A stretch of 64,000 nt of DNA from Verrucomicrobiota bacterium (lineage in GTDB: Bacteria > Verrucomicrobiota > Verrucomicrobiia > Opitutales > Opitutaceae). Shown one piece after another: positions 41,986-50,304 of the stretch (position 1 is the first letter of the stretch; each line of letters starts with the position of its first letter). The notes beneath the pieces are model-generated. The model was not told where the DNA came from. It saw nothing but the letters and a program-made list of their open reading frames with translations, and ran no database searches. The position numbers were made by a program, and so were the translations under genes. The stretch covers positions 124,001 to 188,000 of the forward strand of contig JACRQG010000037.1 of the NCBI GenBank assembly GCA_016222805.1, given 5' to 3'.

Positions 41986-43260
41986 ATGTCTGCCGCCACC
42001 CGCTCCCTCTGCGTCCTCCTCGCCGCCGGCCTGAGCGCCGGCCCCGGTACCACGCTGCTCCGCGCCGCCGACCGCGCCCCGGTCGAGACGGGCGTGGTGC
42101 AGTACAAGGTCCTGCTCGACACCGTGACGCGCGGCTACGACGGCCAATACTGCTGGGTGCACCCCCGCGCGGGGATCGTGCCGCGCGGCGACCACCGCTC
42201 GCCCGCCTTTGTGCTCACGATGCAGAAGCTCTGGCTCAAGGGCAGCGACGTCTTCTTCGCGCTGACCGAGATGCGCAGCAACGATCTCGGGCGCACCTGG
42301 CTGGGCCCCTACGAACACACCGACACGCTCGGCCGGCGCGAGGAGCCGGGCGGCGTCATCGTCGCCGCGAGCGACTTCTGGCCCAAGTGGCACGCCAAGA
42401 GCGGCAAGCTCCTCGGCATCGGCCACACCGTGCGCTACACCAACAACCGCGTCGACCTCACGCTCCCGCGCCAGACGGTGTATTCGGTCTACAACCCGAC
42501 CAAGCGCACGTGGACCGCCTGGCGGACACTGGACCTGCCGGCGGACGACCCCGCCTCCTTCAACTCCGGCGCCGGCTCCGTGCAGCGCGTCGACCTGCCC
42601 AACGGAGACATCCTCCTCCCCGTGTACGGCAAGCGGAAGGGCGCGGTGGACTACAGTGCGCGGATCCTGCGCTGCCGCTTCGACGGCACGACCCTCTCCG
42701 TGCTGGAGCAGGGCAGCGAACTCACCGTGAAGGGCGGTCGCGGCTTCACCGAGCCGTCGCTCGCCCGGTTCGGCGGCAAGTTCTACCTGACGCTGCGCAA
42801 CGACACGGCCGGTTACGTCGCCACCAGCGCCGACGGCCTGCGCTTCGACACTCCGCGCCTCTGGCGCTGGGAGGACGGCACGGATCTCGGCACCTACAAC
42901 ACCCAGCAGCACTGGGTCACCCACCGCGACGGGCTCTTCCTCGTCTACACCCGCCGCGGTGCGAGCAACGATCACGTCATCCGCCACCGCGCCCCGTTGT
43001 TCATCGGCCAGATCGATCCGGAGAAACTCGCCGTACGGCGCTCCACCGAGCGCATCCTCGTGCCCGACCGCGGCGCGCGGCTAGGCAACTTTGGCGTGAC
43101 CGAGGTCAGCCCCGACGAGACGTGGGTGACGGTGGCGGAATGGATGCAGACTTTCAGCCCGCAGTTGATCATTCCGGTGGACAATCCGCGCGGGGCCGAC
43201 AACAGCGTGTATGCCGCCCGCATCCAGTGGCAGACCCCCAACGACTTCGAATTCCGCTGA
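41986..43260 (+). CDS. Sialidase-like beta-propeller protein 3, exported
   Basis: The protein has 424 residues from ATG 41986, with a signal peptide to about residue 30. ATG 41968 is equally possible and adds 6 residues. Motifs include CWVHPRAGIVPRGD, SNDLGRTWLGP (a degenerate Asp-box), VYSVYNPTKRTW, RFDGTTLSVLEQ, FYLTLRNDTAGYVATSADG, LGTYNTQQHWVTH and LVYTRRGASNDH. It is strongly similar to the protein at 24343-25584, so one arose by duplication. It is probably a periplasmic or surface glycan-active protein of the exo-sialidase-like fold. The DUF1080 gene begins 49 bp downstream on the same strand, suggesting cotranscription. Confidence 0.8.
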   Translation: MSAATRSLCVLLAAGLSAGPGTTLLRAADRAPVETGVVQYKVLLDTVTRGYDGQYCWVHPRAGIVPRGDHRSPAFVLTMQKLWLKGSDVFFALTEMRSNDLGRTWLGPYEHTDTLGRREEPGGVIVAASDFWPKWHAKSGKLLGIGHTVRYTNNRVDLTLPRQTVYSVYNPTKRTWTAWRTLDLPADDPASFNSGAGSVQRVDLPNGDILLPVYGKRKGAVDYSARILRCRFDGTTLSVLEQGSELTVKGGRGFTEPSLARFGGKFYLTLRNDTAGYVATSADGLRFDTPRLWRWEDGTDLGTYNTQQHWVTHRDGLFLVYTRRGASNDHVIRHRAPLFIGQIDPEKLAVRRSTERILVPDRGARLGNFGVTEVSPDETWVTVAEWMQTFSPQLIIPVDNPRGADNSVYAARIQWQTPNDFEFR

Positions 43261-43309
43261 CCCTCCCGCCCTGCCGTTTCGTCCCTTTCCCCCGCCCACC
43301 AGATCTTCG

Positions 43310-44110
43310 ATGAAACCCCTCCTCTCCCTCGTCCTGGCGCTCGGACTCGTCGCCTCCGTCGCCGCGGCCCCGGCAGCGAAGCCGATTTCCCTCTTCAACG
43401 GCCGCAACCTCGACGGTTGGTACACCTACACCGTCCAGACCCAGTACGAGAACCCCGGGATCTTCACCGTGGTCGACGGCATGCTCAAGGTGTCCGGCGG
43501 CGCCGGCGACACCGCGTATTACGGCGGCATCATCACCAAGCAGGCCTACTCGAACTACAAGCTGACCTTCGACTACAAGTGGGGCGGGCCGACCTACGGC
43601 AACCGCAAGGACAAATCCCGCGACTCGGGCGTCCTCCTCCATTGCATCGGCCCCAACGAAAAAAGCCCGTGGATGACCTCGTATGAGTTCCAGATCATCG
43701 AGGGGGGCACAGGCGACATCCTGGTCGTCAATGCCACCAAGAAGGACGACGCCGGCCAGCCGGCCACGCTGCTCCTGACGAGCGAGGGCTTCCTCGACGG
43801 AAAGCAGAAATACTACAAGGCCGGCGGCGAGACGATGACCTACAAGGACAGCGGCCGTCACAACTGGTGGGGCCGGGATCCGAAGTGGACCGATACCCTC
43901 GGCGTGCGCGGGCCCAAGGACGTCGAGTCGCCCCTGGGCCAGTGGACCCGTTGCGAAATCCTCTGCAAGGGCGACACCCTCGAGTACTACGTCAACGGCC
44001 AGCTCGTGAACAAGGCCTGGGGACTCAATGTCACGAAGGGGAAGATCTTCTTCCAGACCGAGGGCGCCGAGATCTGGTACCGCAACATCGTCCTCACGCC
44101 GCTGCCGTAG
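43310..44110 (+). CDS. Exported DUF1080 (3-keto-disaccharide hydrolase-type) protein
   Basis: The protein has 266 residues. MKPLLSLVLALGLVASVAAA is a signal peptide. A single concanavalin-like DUF1080 domain follows: ISLFNGRNLDGWYTY, YGGIITKQAYSNYKLTFDYK, SGVLLHCIGPNEKSPWM, YEFQIIEGGTGDI, EILCKGDTLEYYVNGQLV and GKIFFQTEGAEIWYRNI. Some members hydrolyse 3-keto-glycosides, and many are uncharacterised. It follows the third sialidase-like gene closely. Its stop is 50 bp before copy B of the MITE-like element. The length is normal for single-domain members. Confidence 0.88.
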   Translation: MKPLLSLVLALGLVASVAAAPAAKPISLFNGRNLDGWYTYTVQTQYENPGIFTVVDGMLKVSGGAGDTAYYGGIITKQAYSNYKLTFDYKWGGPTYGNRKDKSRDSGVLLHCIGPNEKSPWMTSYEFQIIEGGTGDILVVNATKKDDAGQPATLLLTSEGFLDGKQKYYKAGGETMTYKDSGRHNWWGRDPKWTDTLGVRGPKDVESPLGQWTRCEILCKGDTLEYYVNGQLVNKAWGLNVTKGKIFFQTEGAEIWYRNIVLTPLP

Positions 44111-44160
44111 GGCGGTTTTGTGGTTCGCCCGGAGCGGCAGCGCTGGTGCGAGCCGCCTCA

Positions 44161-44312
44161 ATCCGGAACCATGCAGTCGGGCTGACGCACCTGCGGGAGT
44201 CCACTGACGAAACGGTGACCTGTGGGCGGGGCGACCGCGCCCCGCTCCGCGACGAGGTCGTCGCGGCTACATTGCTGCGGTGCACGTCAACTTCGACTGC
44301 ATCGTTCCGGAT
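44161..44312. repeat. 152-bp MITE-like element, copy B
   Basis: The terminal inverted repeats ATCCGGAACCATGCAGTC and, reversed, ATCCGGAACGATGCAGTC differ at one of 18 positions. The interior is nearly identical to copy A, including the BIME-like pair (44219-44272). Its right edge overlaps the first base of the UroD-like stop codon on the minus strand. There is no ORF inside, so it would need an enzyme supplied in trans. Confidence 0.8.
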
Positions 44313-45418
44313 CAATAGCGCCCATAGCGGTCCACCAGCTCCGGCAGCATCGCGATACGGTGGAAGGGCGCGTCCGTCGGCACCTGGTCGCCCGCCGCCA
44401 TGAGGAGTCGCGGTGACTCCAGTCGTGTGTCGAGCCAGCGTTTCACACATTCGACGAACTCGTCGTCGGTCGCCCGGCGTCCGAAGATCGTCGCGGGAAT
44501 TCCCCCGGAGAGGATGAGTCCCGGCCCGGCGGCGGCGCGCATCTGCGCCGGGGTCTGCGCAAACATCGGGTGTGGCGTCACGGCGTCGGCGCAGTCCACC
44601 CCGCATTCCGCCAGCCAGCCGAGGATGCCCCGGCTCTCGCCGTCGACGTGGATCGCGAGATGCTTGCCGCGGGCATGGAGCCGGCGGGCCACCTCGGTGT
44701 AGTAGTCCCGCACGTAGGTGTCGAAGAACTCCCGGGTCTGCACGTTGCTGTCGTAGTTGTCGCTGATGAGCAGGGTCTCGAACGGGCCGTCGAGCAGCGT
44801 CTCCAGCAGGCGCAGGTTGCAGGCATTGATCGCCTCCACCAGCGAGCGCACCGCCGCCGGCTGGTCCTGCACGGCATAGACCGCCTCCTCCACGCCCATG
44901 TAGCGCGCCATCAGGTAGCCCGACCCCGAATACGGCAGCTGGGCATAGGGAAACGCGAGATCGCCGAGCGCAGCCTGCCAGGCGCGGTAATACTCCCACT
45001 TCGGCCGGCACGCCAGGCGCGCCATCAGGTGCTCGACGATCGGAAAATCCGCCGGCGACTCCAGCAGGTACTTGCGGATGCCATAGGAATAGCTCGCCGG
45101 ATTGAAAACCCGCTCCTCGTGCAGCGTGCCGAGCGGCGTCACGATCCGCGTCGTGAAGACCCCGTCCGCCGTGCTGCGCTCGAACCGCACCTCGGGATCC
45201 CTGCTTTCGAGGGCATAGAAGCTCCCCATCTCGCAATAGGCGACCGCGCCGATCTCCCGGTGCAACGCGACCAAGCCCTCCTCGACCGCGGTGAAGCCGG
45301 CCAGGTCGAACGGCACGCCGCGGTTTTTCTTGTACCAATGGGAAAGGTCCAGGATCAGCGGCACCCGGTCTGGGACCCGGCCCTGGTACACCGCGCGGAC
45401 ACGCTCATTCGGCTTCAT
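44312..45418 (-). CDS. Uroporphyrinogen-III decarboxylase-like (MtaA/CmuA-type) protein
   Basis: The protein has 368 residues. It shows the UroD-superfamily TIM barrel: KPNERVRAVYQGRVPDRVPL at the start, SGSGYLMARYMGVEEAVYAV, LLISDNYDSNVQTREFFDTY, HARGKHLAIHVDGESRGIL and GPGLILSGGIPATIFGRRA. True HemE motifs (the N-terminal RQAGRYLPEYR-like loop) are absent. It therefore belongs with the corrinoid or cobalamin methyltransferase relatives, or an uncharacterised group common in Verrucomicrobiota and Planctomycetota near sugar genes. HVDGE could form part of a metal site. It is predicted cytosolic. Its stop codon is formed at the edge of the MITE-like element. A decayed repeat lies upstream. Confidence 0.82.
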   Translation of the reverse strand: MKPNERVRAVYQGRVPDRVPLILDLSHWYKKNRGVPFDLAGFTAVEEGLVALHREIGAVAYCEMGSFYALESRDPEVRFERSTADGVFTTRIVTPLGTLHEERVFNPASYSYGIRKYLLESPADFPIVEHLMARLACRPKWEYYRAWQAALGDLAFPYAQLPYSGSGYLMARYMGVEEAVYAVQDQPAAVRSLVEAINACNLRLLETLLDGPFETLLISDNYDSNVQTREFFDTYVRDYYTEVARRLHARGKHLAIHVDGESRGILGWLAECGVDCADAVTPHPMFAQTPAQMRAAAGPGLILSGGIPATIFGRRATDDEFVECVKRWLDTRLESPRLLMAAGDQVPTDAPFHRIAMLPELVDRYGRY

Positions 45419-45491
45419 GGTCTATCGGGGCAACGTCTCAGACATCCTGATCGACGGATGAAAACGCCTGAACCTCAGCGGACAGTCGACC

Positions 45492-45531
45492 TCCGTGTTT
45501 ATCGGTGTTCATCCGTGTTCATCCGTGGTTC
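45492..45531. repeat. TTCATCCGTG-unit repeat
   Basis: The sequence holds consecutive near-copies of a 12-base unit (CCGTGTTTATCG, GTGTTCATCCGT, GTTCATCCGTGG), ending CCGTGGTTC. It lies in the 194-bp spacer between the ferritin-like and UroD-like genes, and a poorer copy is at 24250-24285. I see no promoter boxes in this spacer. Confidence 0.5.
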
Positions 45532-45612
45532 TTTGATGGTCGGAGATTCTCAACTTTCTCACCACGCGTTTCGGGGTTCAAGGAAGCTGGCGCGCCCGTG
45601 CGCCCGCCGCGC

Positions 45613-46842
45613 TCACCGTTGAAACGATGCCGCCGCCGGCTTGTATACCTCCGCCAGTACCGTGGCCCGCCAGCGCACCGCATCCTCCTTCACCTGCTCG
45701 AAGCTCCGCGGTTCGCCGGTCTTCTCGATCAGGATCGGGATCCAGGTGTTGCCGAAGCGCACGTGCTGCGTCTCGTCCGCGATATCGTAGCTCCACGCCA
45801 TCGCGCTCACGCTGTCGCCGTGGGCGATGGCATCCTTCAGCCCCGCGTGTTTGCCCGGAAAGGCATCCGCCTCCTGCGTCGCCAGCGCCGCGTACCGATC
45901 AAGCGGCGTGAGCGTCTGGCGCATCGCGTACGCCTTGGACGACAGCCCGGCCTGCGCCGCGGTCGTGCCCAGGTCGGCCAGCTTCTTTTCCCCAAACATG
46001 GCGTGCCGCGACTCGTCCCAAAGGTGCCGGCTGAGATCGAAGTAGAAGTTCCACGGCATGTCCGGCGCCTCGAAGAGCAGCGAGGCGCACGAATCCGCCG
46101 CCTGCACTTCCTGGAGGAAGTTCACGGCGTGGAAGCGCTCGCGCTGCGGGTAGGTGTTCTCCGGCGGCAGCGGCTCGGGACCAAACTCCAGGTGCCGGAA
46201 GCCACGCGGCAGCCGGGCATCGGCCGCCGGCAGGCGGCCGATCCGACGGCCGGAGCGCAGCGGCGCACTCGTCCGACTCACGTGGGTCTGCAGGATCGCG
46301 TCGAGCCCGCCCGCCCGCTGGCTTACCTTGGCCAGCCAGCTCGGATCCGGTGCCGGTCCGCCGGCGGCCGCCAACGCGGCCAGCGCCTGCTCCGCCCACC
46401 TCATCTGCGCCTGCAATTCCGCCCGGCTCGCCTCCAGGAGGGGCACACTCGGCTGGTCGTACACCGGGTCGTTGCGACCCAGGTAGCCGTCGATCGCCGC
46501 CACCAGCGCGGTCGGCACCGCGAGCAGGGCCCCGGCCAGAAAGTCCGCCTCCGTCTCCGCCGCGCACAATTCGCGCAGCAGCTCCCGCCCCGCCACGGAC
46601 TCGCTCACGTGCGATTCGGCAAACGACACCCCCAGTTCCCGTCCGCGCTGCCGCAGGTCCTGCACCCGGCGCATCAGGCGAAAAATCAGCTCCGGCAGTT
46701 CCTTGCGCTGCGACCACTCCGACAGCGTCGGGAGAAACCCCGCCTGCACGCGCGCGAGCTCGGTCTGGAAATCGGCGAGGTTCTTGATGAGCAGTCCCCG
46801 GGTGCGGGGGCTCACCTCATCACGAAGGGTAAGATCGGACAT
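45613..46842 (-). CDS. Ferritin-like diiron protein (DUF455-like)
   Basis: The protein has 409 residues with no signal peptide. The C-terminal half fits a ferritin-like four-helix bundle with two Glu-x-x-His ligand motifs: HLWDESRHAMFGEKKLADLG at about 280-299 and DIADETQHVRFGNTWIPILI at about 355-374. FLQEVQAADS offers a further Glu ligand. DETQHVRFGNTW resembles the DEIxHVxxGNRW stretch of DUF455 proteins, which are often annotated as ferritin-like. The N-terminal 150 residues are helical and include an ETEADFLAG motif. Members are suspected diiron oxygenases or oxidases, but the substrate is unknown. It is followed on the minus strand by a UroD-like gene and preceded by the pyruvyl-transferase gene. 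Confidence 0.72.
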   Translation of the reverse strand: MSDLTLRDEVSPRTRGLLIKNLADFQTELARVQAGFLPTLSEWSQRKELPELIFRLMRRVQDLRQRGRELGVSFAESHVSESVAGRELLRELCAAETEADFLAGALLAVPTALVAAIDGYLGRNDPVYDQPSVPLLEASRAELQAQMRWAEQALAALAAAGGPAPDPSWLAKVSQRAGGLDAILQTHVSRTSAPLRSGRRIGRLPAADARLPRGFRHLEFGPEPLPPENTYPQRERFHAVNFLQEVQAADSCASLLFEAPDMPWNFYFDLSRHLWDESRHAMFGEKKLADLGTTAAQAGLSSKAYAMRQTLTPLDRYAALATQEADAFPGKHAGLKDAIAHGDSVSAMAWSYDIADETQHVRFGNTWIPILIEKTGEPRSFEQVKEDAVRWRATVLAEVYKPAAASFQR

Positions 46843-46955
46843 GACAGTGCGAAATCAGGTTACCGCGGCCCGGGGCGGCGCGGTGGCGGTGAAGTTGCCG
46901 TGTCCCCCTTCCGGCGAGAAGCAGAATCTCACCCACCGGCCGGCGCCGCCGCGAG

Positions 46956-46981
46956 GGATTCACGATCCACGACCTGACCCC
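46956..46981. repeat. Single arm of a GGGGTCA..GTCGTG palindromic repeat
   Basis: Read on the minus strand this is GGGGTCAGGTCGTGGATCGT followed by GAATCC. Full two-armed copies occur at 50488-50550 and 63303-63366. It lies between the ferritin-like start and the pyruvyl-transferase stop. Confidence 0.55.
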
Positions 46982-47000
46982 GTCCGGCTTCCCGCGGCCC

Positions 47001-48398
47001 CTAGACGCGCGTGGTCGCCTCGCGCAGAGCTTCGACCATTCGCTGCTGCCTCGCCTGGACGAACGCCATGATCGTCTTCGCCTTGGCTCTCGCTTTCCCC
47101 GGATCGCGGTGGATCGATTCCAGGCGGGACCACAGTTGCGGTCCGCTGGTCTCGTCGATCTCGAACAGCCAGTCTCCGGCACCCATATCGCGATACATCT
47201 GCCCCTTGCAGGTATCCGTCGGCTGACGCACATAGAAGGCGGGCGTGCCGTTGTGGATGGAAATCAGGGGTGAATGACATTCCACACTGATGACGCATTG
47301 CGCGCGCGAATAGATCGCAGCCGCCTCGTCGGGCATCCAGTAAGAGTCGCGCCACACGACGTGCTTTTTCACGTCGTCCGGGAGCGGATCGACGAGCACC
47401 TCCTTGGCCATCTGCACCTGGTAGGTCATTTCGCCGCACGCCATCACCTTGTTGCCGGTGTTCCGCACGTAAGCGACGATCACCTCACGGAGCTTGGCGT
47501 GATCTCCTTCCGTGGTGCGGGCGTTGATTGCGTCTTTCACCGCGTCGCCCTTGCCGGGTTGGGTGTGGTTGAGACGATAGTAGGGCGTATAGCGCAGCCG
47601 CGGGATCACACAGATGAACTTGCCGTCTTCCAGACCGTGGGCCGCGCGGTAGGCATCGCCGCGCCGATGATCCGTGAGATGCATGGCGAGCTGCGTATCG
47701 GGCCCATACTCCAGGATCGGCGTGCGTACACCCTGCGCTATCAGGAAATCGCGCGTCGTGGTCTCCCGCGCGAACAGGAACGCGGCGTGGTCGACAATCC
47801 AGCGGGTCTCCTCGTCGAGGTGCGTCGGTGGGAGCGCGGCGATTTGCGCCCGGCGCACGGCCAGGGTGCTTCCCTCGACGTTGCGCCCTGCACTGTTAAT
47901 CGGATCGAGGGTCGTGCCGAAGACGCCGTAGGGCTTGCCCGTCGCCCGATGCCACGCCGCGAGATGCGCGCGAGCACCGAAGCCGGCGCTGGAGCCGTGC
48001 AAGAGGAAATCATTTTCCTCCCAGGCCTTTTCCAGTTCGGGCGTGGTGGGCTTGCCGTCCTTCACCGTGCCACGGGCGATCTTTAGACGGGGAAAGGCCT
48101 GCTGGAGAAACTCCTGGGCGCCGCGGCCGAGTTCGGTCGGCCACAGGGTGAGCTCAGCCTCTGGCCAATGGCGCTCGATGAGATTGAGTGCGCCGGGCGT
48201 ATGGCCAATGTCGCCGATATTCACACTCTGCCAGGAGCCGCGCAGGAGCACACGCGGCGGACGGCCGGAACGCTTCGCTTGCGCAACGAGGAGGTGCGGA
48301 AAAGCCGATGCCGCCACACCCGCGCCAACGACGGAGGTCAGGAAGGAGCGCCGGGTGACGCCAGTGAGCGCGGAGGAGAGCGGACACGCGGGTCTCAC
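47001..48398 (-). CDS. Polysaccharide pyruvyl transferase family protein with Tat signal
   Basis: The protein has 465 residues from GTG 48398. LTGVTRRSFLTSVVGAGVAA is a Tat signal. The remainder matches the CsaB/pyruvyl-transferase fold: LLRGSWQSVNIGDIGHTPGA at the N-terminus, then FLLHGSSAGFGARAHLAAW, KPYGVFGTTLDPI, CVIPRLRYTPYYR, and SRAQCVISVECHSPLISIHN, with the conserved H and E, near the C-terminus. Classical members add pyruvate ketals to cell-wall or exopolysaccharide sugars from PEP in the cytosol. A Tat-exported version is odd and suggests another role. GTG 48401 and ATG 48461 are alternative starts, but the latter gives too long a leader. The upstream 427 bp separates it from a divergent ceramidase-like gene. 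Confidence 0.82.
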   Translation of the reverse strand: MRPACPLSSALTGVTRRSFLTSVVGAGVAASAFPHLLVAQAKRSGRPPRVLLRGSWQSVNIGDIGHTPGALNLIERHWPEAELTLWPTELGRGAQEFLQQAFPRLKIARGTVKDGKPTTPELEKAWEENDFLLHGSSAGFGARAHLAAWHRATGKPYGVFGTTLDPINSAGRNVEGSTLAVRRAQIAALPPTHLDEETRWIVDHAAFLFARETTTRDFLIAQGVRTPILEYGPDTQLAMHLTDHRRGDAYRAAHGLEDGKFICVIPRLRYTPYYRLNHTQPGKGDAVKDAINARTTEGDHAKLREVIVAYVRNTGNKVMACGEMTYQVQMAKEVLVDPLPDDVKKHVVWRDSYWMPDEAAAIYSRAQCVISVECHSPLISIHNGTPAFYVRQPTDTCKGQMYRDMGAGDWLFEIDETSGPQLWSRLESIHRDPGKARAKAKTIMAFVQARQQRMVEALREATTRV

Positions 48399-48825
48399 CA
48401 CCCGGGCAGGCAAAGCTCCGCCGCCCTCCCGGTCAAGCGGGGAGACTCTGCGAGTCCCCATTCGGCACGTCGGCGTGAACGAATTTGTCTTCGGACGTCG
48501 ACTGGTCCGCACCGAGGCTGGGCCACTGCCGTTTGGTTCTGGGACACGGGCGGTGGCTGCTTCGATGGCACGAACCGCCCCTTGCGCGATTCGCAAAGCG
48601 TGCCCTCGAACTGACACCCAAGTCGGCCCACGGGGACGGGCGCCCGGCCGCGACTCCCCTCTCGGATCGACGCCGGCGCGGCGCGGTTATTGCTTCGCCG
48701 CGCGGCTCGAAACCGAGTTCAATCTGGATTCGCGCCAGGAGCGTTTCGCCTGCCACCTCAAGGCCAACCGCCGACTCTCCCGCGACATGCATCGCGGCTG
48801 GAAGCTGCCCTCCGATCCCAAAATC
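48399..48825. other. 427-bp divergent intergenic region, no gene recognised
   Basis: This lies between the pyruvyl-transferase and the secreted ceramidase-like genes. Open frames cross it on both strands (the upstream extensions of both genes), but none resembles a known protein and codon usage looks non-coding. A region reading RLETEFNLDSRQERFAC in the frame of the downstream gene ends just before its ATG and is not an obvious signal or domain. Both promoters should lie here, but no convincing -35/-10 pair was found. Confidence 0.5.
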
Positions 48826-50304
48826 ATGAAGTACCAAGCCACCCTCCACCCGCAGCGTACTCATCGGGCTGGAACCAGACGCGCCACTGCCCTCCTCTTC
48901 CTGGTGCTGGCCAACTTCCCCGCCCCGGCCGCCGAACTGTGGATTGGCGCCGCCACCACCAACATCACGCCCGATCGGCCGGTCGCGCTGGATGGCCACC
49001 GCAATCTGCGAATCTCCAACACGGTCGAGTCCCCGCTGACCGCGACCGCGCTGGTCGTGGAGTCGCGCACCGGCGACACGACGACCGATCAGGCGACCAT
49101 CGTTTCCTGCGACATCGTTGCCATTCGCCCCGGCGTGCTGGAAAAAGTCCGCGCCAAGGTGCAATCGCGGCGACCGGACATCGACGGGCGCAAGGTCTTT
49201 CTCTGCGCGACCCACACCCACAACGCGCCGGTGACCCTCGAGGGCCGCTACGCCCTGCCCGCCACGGGCGTGATGAAGCCCGCCGAGTACGTGGAGTTCA
49301 TGACCGACCGGATCGCGCTGGGGATCGACGAGGCCTGGCGCAAACGTCAGCCCGGGCGGGTGGGCTGGGGGCAGGGCCAGGCCGTCGTCGCCCAGAACCG
49401 CCGCGCCCTCTACGCCGACGGTTCGGCCAAGATGTACGGCGCCACCCAATCGGCGGATTTCCGCCGCATTGAGGCCGTCGAAGATCACAACCTCGAGGTG
49501 CTGTTCTTCTGGGATGCGCAGGATCGCCTCGTCGCGACCGCCCTCAACCCGCCCTGCCCCGCGCAGGAGGCCGAGGGCGGCCTGGCCATCCACGCCGACT
49601 TCTGGCACCCGGTGCGCGAGAGCCTGCGCGCGCGGCACGGCGCGGAGTTGTGCATCCTCGCCTGGACCGGCGCCGGCGGCGACCAGACCTCGCGTCCGAT
49701 GTTCGGCAAGGCGGCCGATACGCGCATGCGCAAGCTGCGGGGCCTCACCCGGCTGCAGGAGGTTGCCCGGCGAATCGTCAACGGCTGGGAGGAGGCCTAC
49801 TCTGCCGCGCAGTTGGACCAGCGCGCCGGGGTCGTGCTGCGTCACTCCGTGGAGAACCTCACGCTGCCCCACCGCCAGGTCACCGCCGCGGAGGTCGCCG
49901 AGGCCCGCCAGGAGGCGGCCAAGTATGCCCGTAACCCGGCCCAGCAATGGAACTACCGCTGGTACCAGGGCGTCGTCGAACGCTTCGAGGCCCAGCAGGC
50001 CGGCACGGAGGTCCCCTTCGAGATGGAATTGCACGTCCTGCGTCTCGGCGACGTCGCAATCGCGACAAACCCCTTTGAGCTGTTCACCGACTACGGCATC
50101 CAGATGAAGGCCCGTAGTCCCGCCGTGCAGACGTTCGTCGTCCAGCTCACCGGATCCGGCGGTTACTTGCCGACCGAGCTCGCCGTGCGCGGCGGAGGCT
50201 ACGGTGCGGTCATCCAGAGCAGCCGCGTCGGCCCCGACGGCGGCCAGATGCTCGTCGATCGCACGGTTGAGGCAATCCGCGCACTGTGGTCGACGGCGCA
50301 GTAG
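48826..50304 (+). CDS. Exported neutral/alkaline ceramidase-like amidohydrolase
   Basis: The protein has 492 residues from ATG 48826. RRATALLFLVLANFPAPAAE is the signal peptide. The ceramidase N-terminal domain follows: AATTNITPDRPVALDGH, SCDIVAIRP, CATHTHNAPVTLEGRY (the zinc-binding HTHNAP motif near residue 130), ALNPPCPAQE and WTGAGGDQTSRPMFG. The C-terminal half has NPFELFTDYGIQMKARSP and a LTGSGGYLPTELAV end. Known neutral ceramidases split N-acyl sphingosine, and the actual amide substrate here is unknown. Unlike the paralogue at 7657-9048 it is exported. It stands alone and divergent from the pyruvyl-transferase gene. Confidence 0.85.
   Translation: MKYQATLHPQRTHRAGTRRATALLFLVLANFPAPAAELWIGAATTNITPDRPVALDGHRNLRISNTVESPLTATALVVESRTGDTTTDQATIVSCDIVAIRPGVLEKVRAKVQSRRPDIDGRKVFLCATHTHNAPVTLEGRYALPATGVMKPAEYVEFMTDRIALGIDEAWRKRQPGRVGWGQGQAVVAQNRRALYADGSAKMYGATQSADFRRIEAVEDHNLEVLFFWDAQDRLVATALNPPCPAQEAEGGLAIHADFWHPVRESLRARHGAELCILAWTGAGGDQTSRPMFGKAADTRMRKLRGLTRLQEVARRIVNGWEEAYSAAQLDQRAGVVLRHSVENLTLPHRQVTAAEVAEARQEAAKYARNPAQQWNYRWYQGVVERFEAQQAGTEVPFEMELHVLRLGDVAIATNPFELFTDYGIQMKARSPAVQTFVVQLTGSGGYLPTELAVRGGGYGAVIQSSRVGPDGGQMLVDRTVEAIRALWSTAQ

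Noticed and set aside
47935-48825. Long 5' extension of the secreted ceramidase-like frame
   Set aside because: It overlaps the divergent pyruvyl-transferase gene and lacks family similarity. The signal peptide begins right after ATG 48826.
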